NCBI GenBank assembly: GCA_003427395.1
Contig: BFEA01000007.1
Coordinates: 3,448,560 to 3,493,017, forward strand
DNA: 44,458 bases
From: Chara braunii
Lineage: Eukaryota; Streptophyta; Charophyceae; Charales; Characeae
Direction: 5' to 3'
Shown: positions 9,061-17,873 of the stretch, in pieces
Position numbering within the stretch: position 1 is the stretch's first letter
Layout of the letters: every line of letters begins with the position of its first letter
The notes under the pieces: model-generated
Seen by the model: the letters and a program-made list of their open reading frames with translations, nothing else
What the model was told of the DNA's origin: nothing
Database searches by the model: none
Program-made: the position numbers and the translations under genes

Positions 9061-10147
9061 TCATTTCGAGTAGCGAGAAGGGCAAACCGCGACGAAGATG
9101 TCGAGAATCCGGCTATTGAGGAGGGCGTAGGTGTACACTGCACCGTGGCTAGGAGGCGCCATGGGGATGTGAGGCCCGGGGGGGGGACTGAGCACGAGGT
9201 TGGCGGGAAAGCTTAGCTTAGTGCCGGTCGAGGGCGACAGTGTAAGGGCGTCGTGAGGAGGTATGACCGTCCTGGTGGCAGCGCAAACACCCACCCCAAC
9301 CCAAAATGGCTGCACGCTTCTTAGCAAAAAGGACACCGAGAGGAGGGACAAAGCCCTGAGGGAGGTCCTGTTGAGGGACCTCGGGGGCTGACGCGCGAGC
9401 GTGACCAGAGTGACTGTGCGCCCGAGAAAGGGTGGAGAGGGCGAGCTGGAGGCGCTCGGCTATAGGGAGGGTAGAGTCCTCCAGGTGGTAGTGGACAGCC
9501 TCGCAGAGGTCGAGGTCATCGTTGTGGTCACCCTCAGGCGACAACGGGGCATTAACGTCCTGCTCACCATACTCAAGCGCGCTGAAGCGGCGCGAGAAGT
9601 GGCGGCCCTGATGTGAGGAGCGACTGGGACGACCGTGGAAAGGGGAACGGCGTTGGGAAGTGTCGTGAGAGGAGGGAGCGTAACCAGTACGCTGAGGTAG
9701 GGAGGAGGAAATGGGTTGAAGACGAGCCCGCATCCGCTGATGGGCCCCGGCGGCCTCGTAAGCCTGCAGAGCCGATGTGAAGTCATACCGCCATAACTCG
9801 GAGCGTTACTCAAGGGGAAGGCTGCCCAAGAAGCGATCGATGAGGGCAGTCTCGGGGAGAACCGCCACATCGCAAATCAGGTGGGCGTCCTGAAAGACTT
9901 GGATGTGGCGGTCCAGGCCGGCAGCGCCACCAGAGCTGGACCAGCGTGTACTAACGACACGCTCGAAGGCGTTAGTCACGTCGTGTCGGGCTCCGAAGTG
10001 ATCCTCGAGGAACACCTGGAAATCCATGAAGGTCGGGGTCCGACCCTCACGAAGGGAGTGAGTGTAGAAATCCTCCCAGGCGTCAAAAGGACTGCCACGC
10101 AGGCGCGTGGAGAGGTGAGTCACCCACTTGTCGGGTGAGACGTCCAT
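9061..10147 (-). pseudogene. gag: Gag core and zinc knuckle of element 1
   Basis: The minus frame at 10147-9806 carries a capsid-type segment: DKWVTHLSTRLRGSPFDAWEDF, then FMDFQVFLEDHFGARHDVTN and RHIQVFQDAHL, as in retrotransposon Gag. After a stop the following frames are Arg/Ser-rich and end with GGCLRCHQDGHTSSRR near 9280. That is a CCHC zinc knuckle in which three ligands (C, C, H) are present and the last Cys is replaced by Arg (CGC for TGC). Gag packages the RNA into cytoplasmic particles. Confidence 0.85.
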
Positions 10148-10314
10148 CAGCTAAAGCGTGCGGGTGGCAGACTACAGCCACCAAGACACGTGTATCCCTG
10201 TACCGTCATACAAAGCAATGTCCGTCAAGCGGACGAGTGGTGTGCCACCATTTTGGCGGTGCATAGATCAAGCAGTAGAGGCCTGCGCTACGACCGAGTA
10301 AGTCGGCGCATGTC

Positions 10315-11110
10315 TTAGGGAAGGGGGCGCGGCTGACTGTACGCCTGGTCCGCATGGTGGAGCGGTGGGGGGACTAGCGGCAGGCTGCGCGGGAACTGCG
10401 GTAGAAGAGGTCGCAGCAACCGCTGGAGTAGGAAGGACGCAAGGTGGGGGTGGAGGGGTGGAGGGCGAGGGAAGCGAGCCTGCATGGATAGAAAAGTGAA
10501 GGAAGAAGGGGGTGCGCCCGAAGGCCCGGCCACCTGTGAGGGTAGGGGTGGTTGAAGGCGTAAGAGGACGAGGTCGGCCCGGATATGGGCCAGGTCGACC
10601 TCCAGACGTCGGACATAGATCAAGCGAGGAGTACTAGGAGGAGGAGTGGGGGAAGTGGACGCACGAGCGGCACAGGGCATCCCATAAGGGGGAAAGTCGG
10701 GTGGCACTACATTCGTGCGAAGGGGAGGGAGAAGCGGGGTCCCATGGCCGTAGTGACCGGAATCTGGGTGGGTACGCCTGTAGAGTGAGGGAAGGCCTGA
10801 CCCGTAGCGGCCGTCGTGCTAGGAGCATGGACGGTCACTAGGATGGTCGGGTTGGGGGCAGCGGAGGAGGAAACTCCACCATGGTCATCATGTCGGAGGA
10901 CGGGGGACCCGCACCATGAGCCAGGAGGAGAGAGGGAGTTGGGAGAGGAAGGATGGGCAGCGTCCTTGAGTTGCTGCATGCCAGCGGCAAGAGTCGCCAT
11001 CTGCGCCTATAAGGGCACAAAGGCCGTCAGTTGCGCCTGGATGGGTGCGAGGAGGGAGGTGAGGAGAGCGTGCAGATTCCCCTGGGGCTGATGACCCTGG
11101 GTCGCCGGCA
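10315..11110 (-). pseudogene. gag: Pro/Ser-rich N-terminal extension of element 1 Gag
   Basis: Minus frames at 11000-10707 and 10707-10315 are rich in Pro, Ser and Ala. They include a short Leu-rich helical stretch (RRLEVDLAHIRADLVLLR) and lie directly upstream of the capsid segment. They fit a disordered Gag N-terminus, but I recognise no domain, so the boundary between leader and gag is uncertain. Confidence 0.5.
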
Positions 11111-11380
11111 TGGTTGTGGAGCCCGTTGCCAAAGTCGTCGCCGCATCAGCGGCTTGTGACACACCGCCGGCCATAGGGAGGTGACGGGTCAGGCTGGAGG
11201 GGGCCGGAGGAGGTCCGCGTAAGCAGAGGGTGTAAAAGGGGGTCAGCGATAGAAAGTGACCGGCGCCGCTAGCGAGTCGAGCGCGAGCACGTCAAAGGGG
11301 AAGAGGTGCTTCGGGTCCAAGGTGCCTGAATGAGAAGGGAAAGTAGGGAGAAGGGGAGACGGGAGAGTAAGGAGGTAGGA

Positions 11381-11397
11381 AAACCCTAAACCCTAAA
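11381..11397 (+). repeat. Short plant-type telomere-like motif
   Basis: AAACCCTAAACCCTAAA is two and a half units of the plant telomere repeat, followed by a degenerate CCCTAA. Such telo-boxes occur in plant promoters; two units are not a telomere remnant. Confidence 0.6.
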
Positions 11398-12859
11398 AAT
11401 ACCCTAAGAAAACCGTAACCGGAGTTTTAGTGGTTAGGGTAGGGTATCGGTGACCTAATCAAGAAAAGAAAATAACAACCATGGAGGGGAGGGGGAAAGA
11501 AAAATAAATGAACAGTGAAATTTCAAGAGAAAAAATAATAATAATAAAAATAATAATAAATAATTAAAGGAATAAATAAACAAAATATGAAGAAAAAAAA
11601 AATATTTATTTTTTTGGAATTGTCAGCATTTCCCTACCCCCCATGGGGTCAAGAATGTGCCTAGAGGAAGGAGAGACCAAGATAAGCACACTAAGTTTCA
11701 AAACACCAAAAGTTATAAATTTAAATAAATAAATAAATAAATAATAAGTAAATAAATAAATGAGGAGGTGGAGAGTAAGGAGAGACTAAGTGTTGAATTT
11801 TTCAAAAAATTTGGCAGCATTTCGTTACCCCCATGGGGTTGAAATGTGTTGGCAAGGATATGACTAAGTAAGATGTAGAGAGTGGGGAAAAAAAAGAAGA
11901 TTTCGACAACAATTCGTTACTTCCACGGGGTCAAAATGTGCGCCGAGAGCGAAAATAACTAAATCCTACTAGATCTAGAGCTGGTGTAGAAAAAAATAAA
12001 AATTTCAGAACTAAAAAAACAAATCAAAAAATGAGAAAGGAAATAGAGAGAAGAAGAGAATTTGAATTTTTAAAGAAATAGGAAATTTAAATCAAAAGAA
12101 AGAGAAAAAGAAGAAAAATAGAAAAATTTGAAGTTCGGGGGGGAAGGGGATGAAAAAGTGAAGAAGGGAGAGAGAAATAGGTGAGAAGGAGAAAAAGATG
12201 GAAGTGGAAGGTGGGGTGATGATGGGGTTCTAGTTGGGGGAGAGGAAGGTGAGAGAATGAGAGAGAAAAGGATAGGAAAGGTGGAGAGGAGTAGAATAGA
12301 TTAGCAGAAGATGGTGAGTGGGGAGGGGAGGAGAGAAAGCATGGTGGAAGATGAGTGACGAGGGGGGAGGAGGAGAGAGGAGTGGTAGAGTTAGAAAAAG
12401 TGATTAGATGGTGGAGGGGGGAGGGGGGAGAGAGGGGGGTGGGGGAGTAGGTTAATGGGGGGTGATGATACCAAGCTCTTGGTTGACCAAGAGCAACAAG
12501 ATTGCCAAGATCCACTGGATTTTGGCCTTCAAGATGTTGGTATTCTGCTTCTGCAGCAGAAGATAATGTTGAAGTAATTAAGGGTTGGCTGAGATCTTGA
12601 TCAGCCACCCTGGTTGCCCTAATGCGCAACTCCCTAGCAAGGGCGGTCTTCACTGCTTGCAAACTGCTGGTGCAGCAGTACAAAAAATAATGGTCAGCAT
12701 CAACATCATCAGCTGGGTGTGTTGAAATTTTGATCAACCACCCAGATTAGCCTCTACTGCAGCACCATACGCAAGGGGGGTCTTCAGCTCCACAGCAAGC
12801 TGCCACGTGACACTGCAGATGGCCACATGTGCAGGCAGCAGTAGCCACCGGGGGGGGGG

Positions 12860-12934
12860 NNNNNNNNNNNNNNNNNNNNNNNNNNNNNNNNNNNNNNNNN
12901 NNNNNNNNNNNNNNNNNNNNNNNNNNNNNNNNNN
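12860..12934. other. Assembly gap of 75 bases flanked by G runs
   Basis: The unknown bases are preceded by ten G and followed by about ten G. The gap probably hides a longer G homopolymer or G-rich repeat inside the element-1 leader. Confidence 0.95.
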
Positions 12935-13008
12935 GGGGGGGGGGCAAATAGCTGACACAACACTTCTTCAACACCAGCGTGCTGCACTAGTAAGCCATAG
13001 ACACACTA

Positions 13009-13072
13009 TGGCTAGTGTGTTATGGCAGCAGCTACGCACACGCATGACCAACAGCTGCCCAGGTTCAAACCC
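13009..13072 (+). promoter_or_regulatory. tRNA-like A-box/B-box pair, antisense to element 1
   Basis: TGGCTAGTGTG (13009-13019) resembles a Pol III A box, and GGTTCAAACCC (13062-13072) fits the B-box consensus GGTTCRANNCC. Their 53-base spacing equals that of tRNAs with a long variable arm. The related copy in element A also keeps GGTTCAAACC (reverse strand, 2874-2884). No full cloverleaf is evident, so this could be a tRNA-derived SINE head captured by the leader, or a chance match. Confidence 0.35.
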
Positions 13073-13354
13073 TAGCAGCAGCATGCATCCCGGATCTTGA
13101 TATATGTAATCTAGGAGCGGGCCGGGGCAGCCTGGGCACGTGGCGAGTGCGTGTGCGTGTGCGTGTGTGGCGACCGCTGCGTCGTGAACACTGTCTCTCT
13201 TTTTTCGCCCGGTGTCACTCCTTCGCTGCTGCACGTTTCATCACCTTTTCCCGCTGTTTTCAGCTGAAAACAACAAAAACACCCAAAAAACCCATTGTCG
13301 GGTTTTACACAGTTTCCCCACTGTGCAGTGTGACGGGTGGGAGCGGGGAACGTT

Positions 13355-13369
13355 CCTGCTTTGATACCA
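13355..13369 (-). promoter_or_regulatory. Primer-binding site of element 1 (initiator Met tRNA)
   Basis: On the minus strand TGGTATCAAAGCAGG starts one base after the 5' LTR. It differs by one base from the common plant site TGGTATCAGAGC, complementary to the 3' end of initiator methionine tRNA, which primes minus-strand cDNA synthesis. Confidence 0.88.
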
Positions 13370-13370
13370 G

Positions 13371-13677
13371 TGTGGTGACCCCCCGGGTGAAGTGCTCCAC
13401 CTAGGATAGAGATGGAGATGGAGGATGAGGGTGGAGCAAGATGGCACAGCGCAGCTCCCACACAGACTCCAACATATGTACTCCAAACTGTGCGAATGTA
13501 GAATGAATCCAAGTATAGACCTTGGTTGGGGTATACCCCAGCAGACTGACTGCACTGGACTGGACTGGCTGGTACCGACATACGCACCAGCTTGGACTGG
13601 CCTACCCCGAATACAACACAGGCCTGTGGGAACATGTCGAGGGGCTGGTCTCACAAGCCAACCAAAGATCCGCTACA
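13371..13677 (-). repeat. 5' LTR of element 1
   Basis: On the minus strand it starts TGTAGCGGATC and ends GTCACCACA, giving standard TG...CA ends, with one spacer base before the primer-binding site. It pairs with 3412-3720. Confidence 0.93.
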
Positions 13678-13682
13678 TCTCC
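13678..13682. repeat. Right target-site duplication of element 1 (TCTCC)
   Basis: Identical to 3407-3411. The pyrimidine-rich leader of element A resumes directly after it. Confidence 0.85.
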
Positions 13683-14037
13683 TCTCGTTTCCACCGTTCT
13701 CTCATACCTCTCCGGGCCCTCCCATTTTATTAGTCTTCCACCATTTTTGTCCCCCTCTCCTCCTTACTCACTCTCTAAAACTAATCTTTTATTCTCCTCT
13801 CCATTTTTCTCACCCCTTTCTCTCCCATTCTCTCACCCTTCTCTTCCGCTTCCCTCCCCCAACTACAACCTCATCATCTCCCCCATCTCACACTTCAATC
13901 TTTTTTTCTTTCTCACCTATTTCCGTCTTTCTTCATCACTTTCTTATTCCCCTCGCCAACTTCAAATTTTTCTATTTTTCTTCTTTGATCTTTCTCGCCG
14001 ATTTAAATTTCTTCTGTTTCTGCAAAAAAATGAATTA
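13683..14037 (+). mobile_element. 5' leader of host element A, right part
   Basis: This pyrimidine-rich stretch aligns with the reverse complement of 12080-12400 in element 1, including CTCCCCCAACTA, CTTTCTCACCTATTTC, TCAAATTTTTCTATTTTTCT and GATTTAAATTTC. Together with 2585-3406 it restores one continuous leader when element 1 is removed. It ends where the element-2 LTR begins. Long open frames here are low-complexity artefacts that also cross the LTR boundary. Confidence 0.75.
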
Positions 14038-14273
14038 TGCAAGGAATATGAGCGTGAGCGCTATATAGAAAACCAAGCAATTGTTGTGAAATCACACAAA
14101 TGTCTAAGTAGTCGTGTACAAGTAGAGGGCACAAATGCACCGACTATCCATCCAAATAGAGCAACACAATGAAGTAATCAGTCAATGTTCAAGCCCTCAG
14201 ACCACAGCAACATAGTATCCTCTTTGTTTGGCGCCCAGCGCCTAGCCTACTCTACTCGACTATCCTACCTACA
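14038..14273 (-). repeat. 3' LTR of element 2
   Basis: On the minus strand it starts TGTAGGTAGGATAGTC and ends near CCTTGCA. It aligns with 24715-24957, sharing AGTAGTCGTGTACAAG, ATCCATCCAAATAGAGCAA and CTACTCTACTCGACTATCC. The ATGAATT just left of it also occurs in the relic at 289-545, so the left boundary may lie a few bases further out. Confidence 0.88.
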
Positions 14274-15152
14274 GTTGTGTTCACGTAACAGGCTCACTTC
14301 GACTCTCGAAGACCAATGTACATGATGGCAACACCATAGTCGACCTCTATTCATGCACCAGGTACGTATCTCATCACCCTCATCAGACGTTGAAACCCCA
14401 CACACTCACCTCCTTCCCTGAAGACCACCAGATCGCCCCCTCTTACCCCCTTGCGCCCAGCAGCCCGGCTATGGCCGCCAGCGCACCGTTGCCCTACAAC
14501 GCCCCACTTCACCCCAACACGCCCCGCTAGGGCACTGGATGCAGCGCAACATCCTATGCAGCAGCGTGACCGCATTGTCTGCGCGGGCCAGAATGCCTGG
14601 TCTGGGCTACCTCACTTCCTATTTGGAAGTGGCAGCCTCTTGGATGCTGCGTGTAGCCTGGATGAAAGCTTTTAGTAGCTTCTGGTTGGACCTCTGTTTG
14701 TGCGTCCAGGCCCGAGATTACAGTTGAGGGCCTGGGTCCTTTACAGTTGGGCTCGGCCTAAGTTTTCGGACTTGAGCCGTTTGCTGCATTTGCACAGGAC
14801 CTCGGGGCAGGTGCATCGAGAGTACCGCTTTTGCATAGGCCGGTGACCACTTCATGATGTATCGGCCCTGCTTTGTGTGTATGTGCCCAGGCGCAACAAC
14901 CAGGGTCTGAGCCAACTGTATGGCGCAACGTAGTGAGTCTCACGCGTCCACTCAACCAACTGGCAGGTTGCAACAACCTGAATACTTGTATATGAAAATG
15001 TTGAATTTTGGCCTCTGATGAATATTCGGGCCCACCTTCAGTTAGGGCGGGCGCTCAACTTGTTGGGGGCCTTTGTATGTCTAATAAGGGTCCAGTGAGG
15101 GCTCATTCCTCATATTTCACCCCCCTTAGCTTCGAAAGTCCGTTGAGATGCT
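14274..15152 (-). other. Non-coding 3' part of element 2
   Basis: No coding region is recognised. The sequence is GC-rich around 14400-14560 and otherwise unremarkable; no clear polypurine tract precedes the 3' LTR. Confidence 0.55.
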
Positions 15153-15398
15153 TCATGTTGGTGCCTTCCCCTTCAGTTTCTTCTCATACTCATCCACGAT
15201 CAAAGGAGTTGTCTTGAGTAGTTCCTCCTTCGTAAACCATCGATCTTCCTTTGGATCCGTATGATGCATGAACTGTACTGTGTACTCCCTTGCAGGCTTA
15301 GGGTGTCTACGCCTGCCAACTGGCTTGGGAACAGGCATGTCTCTATGTTCCATGATATCGTCGACGTCCACGTGGCCATCCATGGTTGGGGGCAACAT
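15153..15398 (-). pseudogene. pol: Chromodomain-like C-terminus of element 2 pol
   Basis: The minus frame ends with REYTVQFMHHTDPKEDRWFT followed by KEELLKTTPLIVDEYEKKLK. The layout (beta strand, acidic turn, W, then a long helix after the L-x-x-T/A-P segment) matches a chromodomain, but the usual VKWKGY core is replaced by VQFMHHTD, so histone-binding aromatic residues seem lost. It lies downstream of integrase, where chromoviruses carry this domain. A highly diverged chromodomain is the best reading. Confidence 0.6.
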
Positions 15399-15416
15399 AG
15401 ATGTCCGTGATGGGAA

Positions 15417-15958
15417 CTATTCTGTCTTAGCGAAAGGAGCGAGCTTTGAGGCACGAAAAACAGGATAACTGCGTAGGTAAACAGGGATACAGATAACGTA
15501 CAAAGGACCTTCCATCTCACTACCCAAAACATCCAGGACTTCCCAAGGACTGAAGTACTCGGGCATTAGTTTCCTAAAGATGCCGAACTCTTGTCCGAGT
15601 TCACTAGCCTTAACCCAGACTCGTTCCCTTACCTGAAATGTAGATTGTCGACGATGTTTTTTCTCATAAGCAGTCATTGCTTCCTGAAACTTTTTGATGT
15701 TATCGACAGCTTGCTGCAACTTCTTGTACTGGACACCAAATTTAATGGTTCCAGAAGTTGCAGCAGGTCGGTTTTAGGAAGGAGGAAGTCTAGTGCAGAT
15801 TTAGGTTTCCACCCCAGATGCAGCTGATTTGAGGTGACCCTGGTGGTGATGTGTACTGTGTTATTATACGGACTGGCGACGAGAGGTAACTTCGCATCCC
15901 AGTCATCTTGGTTGGGCTTAATATAATGCCTCAGCAGATGCTGCACCACCCAGTTCAT
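15417..15958 (-). pseudogene. pol: Integrase C-terminal part of element 2
   Basis: Two minus frames overlap. The first (15958-15674) reads MNWVVQHLLRHYIKPNQDDW, then LPLVASPYNNTVHITTRVTS, typical of the end of the integrase core. The second (15719-15417) holds QAVDNIKKFQEAMTAYEKKH, FQVRERVWVKASEL and YFSPWEVLDVLG, the region with the GPF/Y-type motif. A shift near 15700 separates them. Confidence 0.85.
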
Positions 15959-16234
15959 CTGTTTAGCCTACGAATTGGGTTCGGGATGATTCCCAGAAGT
16001 CATTTGGAGCTGGCTGCCCATCTGTTCAGCGGCCTTCTTCCACATCTCGCTTGTGAAACGCACATCCCTATCAACAACGGTCGTCTTTGGCAACCAAAAG
16101 TCACGCACCCACTTATCCATGAATAACTTGATGATGTTTTCAGTCCTACCGGTCTCCGGCATGGCAATTAGTCTAGCAAACTTAGTGAACTATCAATTAT
16201 GACGAAGATGTGTCTCTTGCCATTCTTGCTGGTC
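15959..16234 (-). pseudogene. pol: Integrase catalytic core of element 2, downstream half
   Basis: Read from 16234 the frame continues from the other side of the inserted element: VTSKNGKRHIFVI, then ENIIKLFMDKWVRDFWLPKT and TTVVDRDVRFTSEMW with the second catalytic Asp. At the third catalytic position the codon is AAA (Lys) in AKQMN, where gypsy integrases have Glu, and a TAG stop lies two codons before it (near 15970). The integrase is therefore doubly dead. Confidence 0.87.
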
Positions 16235-16242
16235 ACGAAAGT
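16235..16242. repeat. Left 8-bp target duplication of the hAT-like insertion
   Basis: ACGAAAGT here and ACGAGAGT at 17108-17115 differ by one base. Eight-base duplications are the hallmark of hAT transposases. Confidence 0.75.
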
Positions 16243-16687
16243 CTGTGAAACCGCGCGCTGATTGAGCGCACGGTCGGCGCTCAAGTTTTTGAGCGCCGCT
16301 CAAAAGCGCGCTCGAGCGTGCCTTGAACGCCTCGAGCGTGTTCGCGGGAGGGGTCTAAGTAGGTAGGTGGAAGGTCGGGTGTGGGTTTTCAAGGTTCCAA
16401 GCGGGGTGGGGGGGATGGGGGTCTGGGGGTTCTGGCGACCTGAAGACGACCGTTCGAGTCACTACAAAAAAGAAAGAAAAAAAGAAAAAATGGCACACCA
16501 AAATTCCGCCCCACTCGGCATTACTAAGCGATGTGGGGATGAGCGTGCACTCATTCACGTTTATGCACGCTCAAACGCGGAAGCGCACAAGCGCGAGAGA
16601 GTGAGAGTGAGTGTGTGTGTGTGAGAGAGAGAGAGAGGCCAAGCCACCATCGCTGAAGCCTGTACGAGCAGTCGGAACGCTCGACAT

Positions 16688-16744
<57 letters not shown>

Positions 16745-17107
16745 GGCCAACCACCATCGGGGAGAGAGAGAGAGAGAGAGAGGGTTAACCGCCATCGTGG
16801 AGAGAGAGAGATAGAGAGAGAGAGAGAGACCCCACCACAAACCCCCCCCCCAACCCCACCCCACCCCCAACCCCACAGTCCCCACCCCCCAAAAAATTTG
16901 CCCTGGCCAAAAAAAAAAAAATTTGCGTGGAAATGGCCCGACGCCGTCCCCTGCCCTCGCGCAACCCAGTGGAGCGAGCGCACTCATTTTTCTTTGAGCG
17001 AGCGGGCCTTAAAGCGCTTTGAGCGCGTTTGAGCATGGCAAAGGGGTCTTTAAGCGGGCGCTTAAGCACGCTCGCTCGCGCTTAAGCGCGCTTAAACGGT
17101 TTCACTG
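16243..17107. mobile_element. Non-autonomous hAT-like element, 865 bp, inside integrase
   Basis: The ends are inverted copies: CTGTGAAACCG at 16243-16253 and, on the opposite strand, CAGTGAAACCG at 17107-17097. They are flanked by near-identical 8-bp duplications. Removing the insert and one duplication joins the integrase frame MDTLV to TSKNGKRHIFVI. Subterminal zones are full of GAGCGC/GCGCTTAA words, including a perfect 9-bp hairpin at 16276-16297. The centre is (GA)n blocks (16621-16637, 16690-16743, 16761-16780, 16801-16829) and C-rich sequence. No transposase is present, so it would have needed one from elsewhere. Confidence 0.85.
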
Positions 17108-17385
17108 ACGAGAGTATCCATGAAGTCCACGGAGGTACTTTGCCCCTTACCAGGAGGAATGGGTAGAGGCTCGAGTAATCCAAGCGGAGCTTGAATTCGT
17201 GGATTGTCCCGCTGACAGACCTGACAAGTCTGTACGTACTTCTTTGATTTGTCGAGCATGTTAGGCCACCAGAATCGTTGTACTAAATTAGCACTTATCT
17301 TCTTATAGTCGAAATGTCCCGTTGCGTCGTGGCACTCACCTAAGAATAAACTGTCTCTGGCCTCCAGTTTGTTGATGATGTCCAT
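17092..17385 (-). pseudogene. pol: Integrase zinc-binding domain and core start of element 2
   Basis: The frame reads ECHDATGHFDYKKISANLVQ, RFWWPNMLDKSKKYV and TCQVCQRDNPRIQ, a complete HHCC zinc finger (H-x4-H, then C-x2-C). It then enters the core with GLLEPLPIPPGKGQSTSVDF, where the first catalytic Asp is in SVDFMDTLV. The hAT-like element starts directly after this point, so the last residues of the open frame (from 17107 down) are foreign. Confidence 0.9.
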
Positions 17386-17401
17386 CGTGATGGGGTCTAC
17401 C

Positions 17402-17873
17402 TCACAAACGGTTATCGGGTAGCTGAAAATTCAGGAATGAAAATTATGAAGTGAGAGTTTTGGGCAATCTGAAAATCTTGAATGGTCCTGAAGTGGTGAA
17501 AGGTCCGAAGACCCTGAAAACCACCTGTTTAGGCAGGCTGCATCCTTAAGTGCTGAAGGGTGTCCTGAAGTGGTCAAGTGAGAGTTTTGGGCAGTCTGGA
17601 AATCCGGAATGATCCTAAAGTGGTGAAAGGTCCGAAGACCATGAAAACCACCCTTCACCACTTAGGATGCAGTCTGCCTAAACAAGTGGTTTCAGGGTCT
17701 TCGGAGTTTTCACCACTTCAAGACCATTCAGGAGTTTCGTACCTGAATGATCCTGAAGTGGTGAAAGGTACGAAGACCCTGAAAACCACCTGTTTAGGTA
17801 GGCTGCATCCTGAAGTGGTGAAGGGTGTCCCCAAGTTGTGATGAAAAATACGGTTGTTGTTAACCTTCTCTTT
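17402..17873. mobile_element. Foldback-like element, copy 1, in element 2 pol
   Basis: About 472 bases made mostly of direct and inverted copies of a few words: CTGAAGTGGTGAAAGGTCCG, AAGACCCTGAAAACCACCTG, TTTAGGCAGGCTGCATCC and their reverse complements. One edge reads AAACGGTTATCGGGTAGCTG and the other is TTGTTGTTAACCTTCTCTTTC. The whole unit recurs in opposite orientation at 40970-41442 with the same length, and this defines the ends. It lies between the RNase H and integrase coding parts of element 2. No coding sequence and no clear target duplication here. Confidence 0.75.

Larger units (their letters stand above)
11111..13350 (-). other. Long 5' leader of element 1
   Basis: About 2.2 kb without coding sequence. 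From right to left on the minus strand it holds a GC-rich part with an antisense tRNA-like motif (around 13009-13072), G runs enclosing a 75-base gap, two copies of a block with a period of about 131 bases (12583-12682 and 12714-12815), a pyrimidine-rich run (12080-12480), an AT-rich part, and three spaced copies of a 33- to 40-base motif (11621, 11812, 11905). The part at 12080-13350 is shared with host element A. An open frame of 216 codons at 12737-12087 is low-complexity Pro/Ser/Leu sequence and is not taken as a gene. Confidence 0.7.
3412..13677 (-). mobile_element. Element 1: Ty3/gypsy chromovirus, 10.3 kb, degenerate
   Basis: A full-length LTR retrotransposon read on the minus strand: 5' LTR, primer-binding site, long leader, gag, protease, RT, RNase H, integrase, chromodomain, 3' LTR. 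The order protease-RT-RNase H-integrase marks Ty3/gypsy, and the C-terminal chromodomain marks the chromovirus branch. The terminal LTRs agree at roughly 88 percent by eye and the flanks carry an identical TCTCC duplication. It is inserted in the leader of element A, a relative with the same LTR and leader type but the opposite orientation. Many frameshifts and stops mean it cannot make its own proteins now. Confidence 0.95.

Noticed and set aside
4439-10138. Plus-strand frames throughout element 1
   Set aside because: They are shadows of the minus-strand gag-pol.
12087-12737. A 216-codon minus frame
   Set aside because: It is the pyrimidine-rich leader of element 1, with Pro/Ser/Leu filler and no domain.
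13522-14172. A 216-codon plus frame
   Set aside because: It crosses the LTR of element 1, the target duplication, the leader of element A and the LTR of element 2, so it is a chance fusion.
16561-17069. Ser/Leu-rich or Gly-rich frames on the minus strand
   Set aside because: They translate GA/CT microsatellites inside the hAT-like element.
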